This document shows, piece after piece, positions 34,033 through 43,821 of a stretch of 64,000 nt of DNA. This DNA is from Hygrophila difformis (lineage: Eukaryota; Streptophyta; Magnoliopsida; Lamiales; Acanthaceae): contig JAOANR010000002.1 of the NCBI GenBank assembly GCA_030278955.1, forward strand, positions 12,637,982 through 12,701,981, read 5' to 3'. Made by a program: the position numbers and the translations under genes. Within the stretch, counting starts at the first letter, position 1. The number at the start of each line of letters is the position of its first letter. Under the pieces are notes generated by a model. It saw only the letters and a list, made by a program, of their open reading frames with translations, was not told where the DNA came from and ran no database searches.

Positions 34033-36004
34033 CTTTCCATCCAAAAATTCAATCAATAAATTAATAAAGATCAAATGTGCATCAATCACTTGAAGTTAAC
34101 CAATCCAACAGACAAAGCACACACCAGGTTTCTGGAAGCAGAAGACCTGCACACACAATCATCAATTAAGTACAGTCACTGAGCTCATTTTCACAATATG
34201 AAAGAATTAATTGGCATATTAGCAGAACCCCACCAGAGTGTTTGGTAGTTCGCTCTCTATCAGATAACACATGTAATATTCAAATTGAGTGAAGCTTGGT
34301 GAGCATTTGAAAACCCCCATCTAATAATGATAAACTGCCATTTGAAGACCCCCATCTTCATTAAACTCAATTGTTGTAACCTTCTACAGTTTAAAATAAT
34401 TTAGCTCTAAAGCCAAAGCCAAACCTTGGTGAGCATAATTATGTGAAAAGGTTAATGTGCATATTACCCATCAATATCACGAGAGTGTGTGCTAGCATCT
34501 ATTCTTCCAATTGAACACCTTGTTCTGATGTCAAATTATTCTACAGCTCCATCTTCACCACCCCCAGCAACTAATCCATGGGCTTTACTGAATTGCACCA
34601 GATTAATCATATAGTTAGATTTATTTTATAGACGAAAAGACATGTGTAAAGTAAAACCAAATTGAACAAAACCATCATATATTGACAGAGGAATCAGTGC
34701 AAAGAATCAGCAGGAAGCCCCTATACATTTCAAAATGAGTTCGAAATAGAGAGGAGGAAATTCACATATAGGAGTTCGAATGAGAACCAATTTCAACAGA
34801 AGCAAAGGAAAATGCATAGTTGTTCCAACCTGTTCCAGGATTCGAAAGACACATCCTCTATAAAATTGAAGAAGGTATTCACTCCTTATTCGAGTTCAGC
34901 AGGATGGCACAAAGCTGCTGTCTAAAAGCAAACTGTGTAGATCCAATTTTCAATAATCATATAACAATGAAAGATTCAAGCTCAAAACAAATGAAAACAG
35001 TGTAAAATCCAGGGACAAAGGAACATATAGAAACATACATATAGAGCAGAAGAAACAAAACAACAGACGAAGAATATATTAGAACCGTAGGAATTGAACT
35101 TGACGGAATCCGGGAATCGTATCCAGAGAAGAGCATAGTACACCATACCACCATGGCCTGCAGACAGCACAAAACGATATCGATTGAACCAAGAACCACA
35201 AATAAACCCTCAAATCACAATTGTTAATAATTTCAATCTTACAATTAATCCCAAGCCTACTTCCATGCTTAGTTGGAAACCAAAAATCCAAATTTCAATC
35301 CTACAATTAATCCCAACCCTCAAAGCACAAACAACCGGTGCAGGAAGTTAATAGAAAAGCTATTCAACTATGAATTATCCGGGAACACAACATTACCAAG
35401 ATAAAGCTACGAACAATACTGCCCAGACACACTGTTTGTTCAAATATTCCAGAAAGGCATACCCACACAAGCATGACCAAAGGCCCAGCAACAACAAACG
35501 ACACACAAGAAAACCACACAGCGGGAACCCTAACAAATACTGTAGGTGATGCACGAATAAAGAAACTGAACAAAATACCCCACCTCGCCTGATGTTTCCT
35601 GTTCGCATTCGTGCATGCGGACAACAGCGGCGTCCTGTCGTAGACGTCTCAAAGGTGGGCACTGGATCTAGGGCTACGAAATGCAATTTTTTAGATTGCT
35701 CAAGTCCAGAATGTCACCGGCGTGTCGAGGAGTCAATGGAACAGACGCCGAAGAGGATCATCAGGTACTTGCAGCCTTTCCGTTGCTGATGCACCTTGAG
35801 CTTGACCCTGCAATGCCTACACCATCCATGTCCAATTTGATAAGCAGCCACAACAATTTTCTGATTTTTTGTTAATTAGAAATATCTACACACAAAAATG
35901 TGTACTTATACACACAAAAATGCATGCAGGCATAAAAGCAAATCACGGATACTAATCATACACAATCAAACCTACAAATAGGTACAGTTCATGGTAATGT
36001 TATT
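34033..36004. other. Intron-like region, no confirmed gene
   Basis: AT-rich except for a short more GC-balanced block at 35590-35830, which may be another captured exon or leader. It has stop-interrupted frames on both strands and no motif I recognise. Confidence 0.4.
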
Positions 36005-38997
36005 TTAGATAGAACTGACTTGTCGTCTGAGGATTTGGCAGCCTGTTTCCTCTCTTTTCGCTGCTCCAGCTGCATTTCAAAAGAATAGTGTTACAAAAGT
36101 GTTAATCTTTCGAGTAAAGGAACAAATAACAATCTAGCAGAATAATAGAAACCTTTCTTATGTTTGTAAGGAGTTTCATATGCTCCTCGGGCATTACTCC
36201 TTTCACAGCATCCAGACCACATTTGCTCACAAGCATTTCAAGAAGCAGTTTAACCTACCAAGAATACATACAAAACAAGCAAACCCCACAAACTCAATAC
36301 ACAATTGATATTTAAAGCACTAAGTTTACTTTAGCTTTGAAATCGCATAGAATCCCAGGGAGATTAAATTAAAATAAACTACCCAAAATAATACTATAAG
36401 ATTACTTTAGCTTTGAAATGGTTTCTAGTGCTATCTTGCCAGTTCAACAACCCTTCCACCATGCTCTGCAAGTGAGTTTGTAGGCCTTCAGCTTGTGATT
36501 TGGCCACCAATACCTTAACCAAACCTAAATTGGCCTGCAAAAAATGTAACATGAAACCACCAAAAGGTCAAAAAAGAAATAACAGGTTTTCAGAGACAGA
36601 TAATACTAATAATACCAACTTGGTTCCCAGATTGGAATTGGAATAATCGGAAACCCAATCCAATTCAAAAATCCAATATCCAAACAATTATTTGGATATG
36701 AATCCAAACCCTCCTACAAACACCCCAAATGTCAATTTTAAAAATGAGAGAGGCACACCTTAATTATTTCCTTGTTTTTCCTTTGAAGCAGGAGAAACGC
36801 AGATGGAAGAATGCTGAAAGCAGCAGAAACAAGATCAGAGAACTCATAAGCCAAGCGAGCTACTCCTGTCATTGCTGCGCTAATCATGTGAGGGGTATCA
36901 CCAGCCAGGCCCCCAGCAACCTATATGTGAACCCAAAAACGTCATTAAATATGAACAGCACAAGTGCACGTTAGTAGGCATCAGAATCACCTACCATGTT
37001 AAAAAGATTGGTGCAACTTCTCTTTCCCATCATTACTATCTCCACATGTATGACCAATCTGGACAAGTATATCATATGCCCTATTTCTTGTTTTCTTGTT
37101 TGCCTGCAAGAATTTAATCCGGAAGCATAAATATTAAAAACATATTAATCCAAAGAAGTCTTGCCATGACCCCGCGAATGCAATATGGCCGCTGACAAGT
37201 TACTCAAAGGCCTTAACATGGCTGCTGGCACTCAACACTTTATTAGGCCTCCTGCCTTTATGGATGATATTTTAGCTTCGGATTATGCAGGATTGTATCA
37301 TACCAAGCAATTTTATGAATAAAATGGCATCAGCCCCCCTCTTTCCCGGAAAAAAAAAAAAAAGTAGTCTTGCCATGAAGAATTAAACATTGCTAAAACT
37401 TAAAAGTTCTGCTTCTGGCAAACGTGAATACATTAAAATACCTGACTCGAGTAACATATAGAAATGCCATTGTAACTCTTTCAGCTTTAAATAACATAAT
37501 GATCATTTATTTGGAATGTATTTCTAGTATGAAGCCACAGAATACAGCCATCACAAGATTAATAATACTGGGAGAAGAAGTCCTAGACACCCTCTCAGAA
37601 ACAGCTTCAAACCTGTTGTAGTGTCATCCTATTTCACGCAATAATTTGGATTCTCTTAAATTAAAAGGTTTAAACCTAACTAAATTTCCTTCCGAGTGGA
37701 ACAAGTGCTCAGGTATAAAGCCCTGGTATAGTTCTAGCAGAAGAGAACATATACCACAACGAGCAGAAATGCTATCCCAGAAGCTGAATTGAATGACTTT
37801 AAGTAACACAATATGAATAAATTAGTCAACAATAGAGGTTCTGGAGTAGTGAATTGTTGGGATGTACCTCTTTTAAAGCCAATATAATTTCAGTAAGAAA
37901 GGATGCAGTGATGTCTTGCCTCCGCTTCTCAGATCCTTCCTGGGAACATAGGTATACAAATTACAAACTTAATTAAAAGTTATGGTAGGAATATTTTTTA
38001 AGAATTTCTCATGCTCAGCCGATGAACAACAAATATTAAAAGCATACACCTCGTTACCTTCAATACATGGATGATCAAAAAGTATAAACAGTCAAGTCTA
38101 TGACGCTTAGCAGAAAAATGACAAGAGGGCAGCGCTTCAATCATCAAACTCGGCATCTCTTCAAGTCTTCCCATAATGAAATTATCAGAACACTATACAT
38201 TAAATTTGATTTGTCATCAGTAAAAATGGACTGAAAATTCGACGGAGACAAGAAATCCAACATTGTGACAATAACAATCCAAAAAAAATAAACAAATAAC
38301 ACATCACTAAATGTCTAAATCATCTAAAAGAGACCAAATTTTTACAGCTGCTAGTTTCAAGGGACCATAATGATACTAAAAACATCTTCAACCGGACAAT
38401 ACAGCTAAAACATATAAATAAACCTAAATTTATCTTAACGTGATAGTAAAATACCTGAAGTATTAAAGACATTACCCTGTACGCCCTTTTCTGAATCAAG
38501 CCATCAGAGTCCTAGAAACATAACATACACATGTAATTTTGTGTTGCATGTGAACAAAATAATCTTACATAATGATGATATAGGCATTGCTGTGGTGAAG
38601 TATAGAATGCAGAACCTTCAATGTAGGTTTTAGAGCAATCAATAAAAGATTGGTTTCATCTGAATTTAAACCAGGTAGAAATGAAACAGCAAGGTCAAAT
38701 AGTCGAACCCTGTACACTCAAAAAAAAAAAATGTCACATAAACATGAAGTTGGAATTAGTAACTACTGTATCAACCCACAGGCAACAAAATGGAAAACAG
38801 TTCTACCAGTCAACAGATTACCTGGCTGTTGACAGCGAATCATCAGTCGCAGAGTCAATCTGCATTAAATTTGAATTTTTGGAAATATTTGATTTGCTAG
38901 CCTCCTGGGTAACCTTCAGAAGCCTCTGCATGGTTTTCTTGAAAAACAACGTAACCACTTCTTCATCGGATATAGAAGCAAGGTCACCAATAATAGA
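36005..38997 (-). pseudogene. RRP12-like ribosome biogenesis protein, C-terminal half
   Basis: At least ten minus-strand exons in family order. 38997-38822: SIIGDLASISDEEVVTLFFK. 38709-38616: LFDLAVSFLPGL. 38511-38455: LIQKRAYRVMSLIL. About 38175-38060: EALPSCHFSAKRHRLDCLYF. About 37945-37870: RRQDITASFLTEIILALKE. About 37105-37010: NKKTRNRAYDILVQIGHTCG. About 36920-36760: VAGGLAGDTPHMISAAMTGV. About 36540-36410: ANLGLVKVLVAKSQAEGLQ. About 36255-36150: VKLLLEMLVSKCGLDAVKGV then MPEEHMKLLTNI. About 36065-36010: a Lys/Arg-rich tail. RRP12 is a HEAT-repeat factor for pre-ribosome export. The HQSF exon has a stop where the family continues, and the N-terminal half is absent. Confidence 0.88.
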
Positions 38998-41289
38998 CTG
39001 CAAGTATAAGCAAGCCATCAATTCTCCACAAAGATGAAAGTTTCTGGAGGACGCTATTCACTAATATGATCATCAAATCATTTGTTGGTCACTTGTAATT
39101 TCACATCATCAGCTACCGCAATACTTGTAATTTCTCTAACTATCTTTGAATTTTTCCCATGTAGGAGTATTTTATGGATATACAACCAATCAATCTTGTA
39201 GATGCACAGAGATCCAGTAAACGAGCAGCCTGGAACATGAAAGATCCAGAATATTCCTTCCCCATAGTTAAAAGCTAGTATTCATCGACTCCGGTTGGGA
39301 AAAATCTGCAAAAATCGAGAACTAAAATAACACAAATTGCTTCACTACCACGTCTTCCTCCAAAAGAGAGCCAGCATAAAATGAAACCACAGCATTTTTC
39401 ACTTTACCCGTTTGACCCTAATAATCCCCATAAACAGTCTCTCTCGAAAACCCCACCAACAGACACGAAAAATATGAAGGAATGACGAAATAAATAACTC
39501 AAACCCAGGAAGCCAGAACAGGCCAAATCAAGCTTACATTAAAATATGTTGCCAACTGTGTAGATAGCAAAATAACGGTCAAGCTTACATTGTCTAAAGA
39601 TTCTCTTACAGCCAAGATGCATATCTGCAAAAGTGAAGCAGCACACGATTTCATTAGATTCCATAGACCAAACACATATAACAACTAATTACATAAAAGC
39701 AAGATTCCAAATATGACTCAGCAAATAAGACGCATTCTCAGTTACCATTGATAGTCGATCATCTCATTACAAACATGAAATCCCAATTCCAGACATAAGA
39801 AGATGAAGTTTCTTTTTTCTAGCATACGTATTTCGACATGTTCATTAAGTAGTATAATGCTTAATGAGTATGAAAAAAGGCTTGCGAAAATACCTGAGAC
39901 AGATAATCTATCGATATCTTCGCACCAGCTTCACTTTTTTTCTCCAAAACCTAACAAAATTTCATGACAATACAACATTACATTAATTTTATAATCAAAA
40001 GAAACAGTTAGATACACCATCCATAAGTACATTCAAATGCTTCAATAGTCACACAGTACATAATTCATGGTTAATATACACAAGGGGAAGCACCACATGA
40101 CTGGGAAAGAAAGCTTAACAAATAAGTAAAGGAATTTATCTTACAATTATTATGTTCAATCCACAATGCATCCTCATCTTAATACATCGCATTCCAAATA
40201 TATTCATTAGTGCGTATAAATCTATTTCAAGTCTCATGAATAAGCCAATTCTGAAAACAATCACAGCATCACTGGAGTAGATAGATAAAATCAAAAAATT
40301 ATCCATCTTCCACTATAAAACGGATTCATCCCATTAAAACCAGAAGTTTCAAGAAACCAGGTAGAGTGCCATTCGAGAATATACTCAATTTGACTGTACA
40401 ACTACAAAAATTTTGTAATGCCAAGAGTTTATTATTAATTAGTAAAGACTTTCTGATAAACCAAAAAGGCAATAAATCATTGAAACAATCAATAAACTTT
40501 TGCTAAACCCTCCTTTGATTAATAAGAAGGTGAAATTATCTTAGTAAAGCTTGAAACTTTTTCCATAAACCAAGAATACAATAGAACTGCATTCTTTGGT
40601 AATCGAATCCATTGTACTAAACTTTGACAAAACGTACAGACTATCCTCTGAACACCATATATTTCCATTATATTCATAAATGCTTCCATACAAAAACCAA
40701 GAATCCCAGTCATTTGAGCTCAAGAAAACAATCTTCATCAATATTCCAACAAAAAATAACTACCCACATTCAAGAGTTCAGATAGTGGCCTTACACAACA
40801 ATGCCCAAAGAAAATCATGCAAAAGAGTGAAAGACTAAAAAGAGGCACTTTACTCTCACAAGAATAAAAAAATAACCCAAACAGTAACCTTCATTCTAGT
40901 ACTTCATAAAATCTACCCCTGAAGACTAAAAAGAGGCATTTACTCTCACAAGAATAAAAAAATAACCCAAAAAGTAATTCATTCTAGTACTTCGTAAAAT
41001 CTACCCCTGAAGATAACAAATTTCCATAACCAAATACATCCGAATCTTAAATGAAAATCTAAACTCCGTTTCCACAAGAATCCACAAACAAACATGCTCG
41101 AGAACTTACAAACCTGCGAATAGACAGCGGCGATTGACATTCCCAGAGGAAGGGCGAGGGCGTCAACATCGAACAAGAATCGAAAAGTACCCCAAACAAA
41201 ACGCATACCGAGGAGCAAACGAAAAGCCCGCAAAAGTGCGGGTTTCTGCAAAAGCAGAAGACAATCGAACAAGAATCGAAAAGTACCCC
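38998..41289. other. Intron-like region, two unassigned exon-like pieces
   Basis: Mostly AT-rich. Minus-strand pieces at about 39955-39895 (VLEKKSEAGAKISIDYLSQ) and 39625-39590 (ICILAVRESLDN) have exon-like borders but I cannot assign a family. A 48-base near-duplicate (CTCACAAGAATAAAAAAATAACCC) occurs at about 40854 and 40945. Confidence 0.4.
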
Positions 41290-41874
41290 CATTGTGTACT
41301 CTAAGGGCATATTCCCGGTAAGCCCGGGAAGTGCAGAGGAGACGGCGGGGACACAGCAAACCGGTGCGTGGTCTCGCGCGTCACCGCCCGGGACCGGCAA
41401 CGGAAGCGATTGACAGGAGTGCGACAACTGAACGTGGAATTGGCAAGACGAGCGAATGCCGCGGCGAACAGCACAACTCCCCACCACCGAGCGGTCGGCC
41501 CGGCGTAAAGTGGTGGCGCCGGAGGTAAAGCAGGAATGGGCACCGCCGATTGGATGCGGACGAATGGCTATCGGAGACAAATCGCGAGTTTAGGGGAGAA
41601 GAATCGGGAAGAATCGCGCTTCGGTGAAGCCTGGACAAAAGTGGGGAGGGTAACGAAAGAAAGAGAGGAAAGAGGATCCAACGATCCCAAATGAAAGTAT
41701 CCTACGATGAGGAATGGAATTGGGGATCGGACGGCCCAATTCCAATTGAGCAATGATCCAACGGCTACGCAGACTCAGAAGCATCCAATGGCCAGAAATC
41801 AAATTAGAATGGGATGGACGGTCCAGATTGCAATTGCAGGAGGCAAAATTTGTGGTGTCCTCCTTATATATAGT
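41290..41874 (-). promoter_or_regulatory. GC-rich leader and 5' end of Helitron-like unit B
   Basis: On the minus strand the unit starts TCTTACTATATATAAGGAGG and continues with CCGTCCATCC, TTTCTGGCCATTGGAT and CCGTTGGATCA, then a CT-rich stretch and a GC-rich block. Layout and words match the start of unit A, supporting a shared family 5' region. ORFs here (up to 173 codons) show no domain. Confidence 0.5.
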
Positions 41875-41921
41875 AAGATAAGATAAGATAAGAAAGATAA
41901 GATAAGATAAGATAAGATAAG
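41875..41921. repeat. (GATAA)n microsatellite at Helitron junction
   Basis: About nine GATAA units with one interruption (GAAA), lying between the 5' end of unit B and the 3' end of unit C. Confidence 0.9.
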
Positions 41922-41936
41922 AGATATATATATATA

Positions 41937-41966
41937 CTAGTAATTTTTCGCTGTGCGATGCACAGC
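41937..41966 (-). other. Helitron 3' terminus (unit C)
   Basis: Minus strand: GCTGTGC-ATC-GCACAGC hairpin (41966-41950), nine-base spacer, CTAG (41940-41937), then T. The stem differs from unit B by one base pair (C-G to T-A) and still pairs. Confidence 0.9.
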
Positions 41967-43040
41967 CTATTTTGAATGTACAACTGCTCATGGAAAAGAA
42001 GAAATAATTTTAAATGAGTGCACATGGTTTCCTTATATTATACTTATTATGCTCAAAGAAGTTTAATTATTAGCTAATTTTGTGACAAATGTACGACCGG
42101 AAAAAAATTTTTTTGTTGAAGTGATGGTCCGGCTCATTTGCGAAGGAATATATATATGTATATATATACATGGATACATACATACACACTTATGTAGACG
42201 TAGAGATACCTTTCTTTGTATTTTAAAGGATGAAATTTTTCTTGTGTTGAATATACAACTGCCCATGGAAAGAAAATACTATATTTTAGGTGAGAATGTT
42301 TTTTGTCTTCCTTGTATTATGAATATTAATATCCATCCAACCAGTGCTATAATATCACACATCATGGGAATGAAATTTTATATTTTTTCTTCGTTTTTCA
42401 AGGATGATGAGTTTTAAATATTAGTATCGCGGATCAGAACCCTAACTCCCAAATTGAAGGTTGGGGTTCGATTTCCCAACCGGTCCCCTATCAGTCCCTC
42501 TGTTTCTTTTAATTTGTGTGACATTATCTCCTATCACCCATTCTTTCGCCTGTATAGATTGTTTAGTACAAAAAATATATTAGTATCCATCCAAATAGAG
42601 TTTTGTTATTAGCTATTCATCAAAGAGAGAACACAATATGAGTACGAGATTTCTGTTTTTTTTTAAAAAAAAAAAATTAGATGGGTCTATTTGTTTATAA
42701 ATATAGATGGGTCTATTTGTTTATAAATAGGGAAAACAAAATTAAAAAAGAAATTGTGAAATAAGTGAGTGTTAAATACTGCTGTAAATTGATTCTATAT
42801 ATACAATACTTCTAGTAGTATTATGATGGTCCATACAAATGCAAAAAATCATATTGATTCCTCCTTTTTGTCTCGGTTAGCGTTTGTGAAGTAGGTTATA
42901 AGTGGTGCAGGAATTGTTATTATTCAAAATTGCATACTGCTAATTTGGGTTGAGCATGGGGATTTTTTTAAAACAAATACTCCAGTATATATAGAACTAA
43001 ATTAATGTGTTTTAAATCTGGGTATATTAATAAATTGTTT
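41967..43040. other. Helitron 3' subterminal region, no gene
   Basis: Contains two subterminal repeat copies (about 41982 and 42250), TATATATG-rich patches, and a short tandem duplication of AGATGGGTCTATTTGTTTAT at about 42679 and 42705. No coding signal. Confidence 0.6.
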
Positions 43041-43533
43041 ACAAAACCACGACTGGCAGCTTTTATCTTGTTGAATTCCAATTCCACCCTGTTGCTTGAT
43101 CCATTTATTCCAATCTTTCCAATCATCCACCATCCGGCCCCAATTGAATCCAGATGGATTAAACAAAAAATGGCCCAATCAGCCAAGTCATCGACATGAA
43201 CCAGATGGCATATGTTATCAACGCATCCCATACTGCTTTAGTAAGATCGTCTATGAAACAGATCATAAACAACCAGCAGAAGTAGAAGCTCGAAGCCTTT
43301 CACAAAGTGACTTCTTGAATACAATCTGTAAGTTTCAGAAAAGCTGGAAAGGAATACGACTACTCTACGTCCAGTGGGCCTATACTTGGCACCACCATGA
43401 ACAATTATTCTCCCATAATAATGAGCTTTAGTTCCATAGGAGAATGTAAAAAACAATACAGCAGCTAGCTGAAGGAAGCTGCATGAGAACAAAGTCTTTA
43501 AAGGCATTGGGGAATCCTCTCTCGAGCCCTATC
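43041..43533 (-). pseudogene. Callose synthase C-terminal exons (downstream part)
   Basis: Minus-strand coding similarity resumes left of the copia insertion. About 43533-43240 reads FPNAFKDF, LQLAAVLFFTFSYGTKAHYY, GGAKYRPTGR and YRLYSRSHFVKGFELLLLLV. About 43205-43060 contains FNPSGFNWGRMVDDWKDWNK then QQGGIGIQQDK. This matches the membrane-spanning C-terminal part of plant callose synthases (GSL family), which make beta-1,3-glucan at the plasma membrane. A run of six T (minus strand, near 43170) shifts the frame before FNPSG, so the copy is dead. Confidence 0.88.
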
Positions 43534-43821
43534 TGTAGAAAATGGTAACGGACAGAGAATTTGGGAATGACAGTTTTGTTTATTCACCCAGAACAGTTTC
43601 AAAGTGTTGAATAGAATGAATCTATACAATGGAAGAAACACGACTAAAGCAAATAAATACAGTGGATCAGGAAAAATAAAATGGCCCGTAAAAGGCCCAC
43701 TACAAAAGACAAAGCCCAATACAAAAGACTAAGCCCATAAGCTGAACTAGCTTAACCAACATTTGTCTTGAGCTGCTGGAATGGAGTTCCTGTTCGATTG
43801 CCTTGAGCTCTAGCTTCATCA
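43534..43821 (-). repeat. Copia 3' LTR (left copy)
   Basis: 288 bp, plus strand TGTAGAAAATGG...GCTTCATCA. The pol frame runs into it. Confidence 0.95.

Larger units (their letters stand above)
28783..41878 (-). mobile_element. Helitron-like unit B, 13.1 kb, captured exons
   Basis: The 3' terminus at 28783-28810 reads on the minus strand as a 7-bp-stem hairpin, 7 bases, CTAG, then host T, the canonical plant Helitron end. The proposed 5' terminus at 41878 reads TCTTACTATATATAAGG with A before it, consistent with insertion between A and T. Inside, in minus-strand order, are a GC-rich leader, RRP12 exons, a CPN60 piece, a TOUGH piece, MutS2 exons and an AGO4-type exon. No Rep/helicase gene, so it is non-autonomous. 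The exact 5' base is ambiguous because the end lies in TCTTA repeats. Confidence 0.75.

Noticed and set aside
36005..38997. Functional RRP12 gene
   Set aside because: Only the C-terminal half is present, and one exon has an in-frame stop where the family continues.
41059..41638. 173-codon minus-strand ORF and neighbours in the leader of unit B
   Set aside because: Cys/Ser/Phe-rich, no domain, and contains a short internal direct repeat. More likely untranslated leader.
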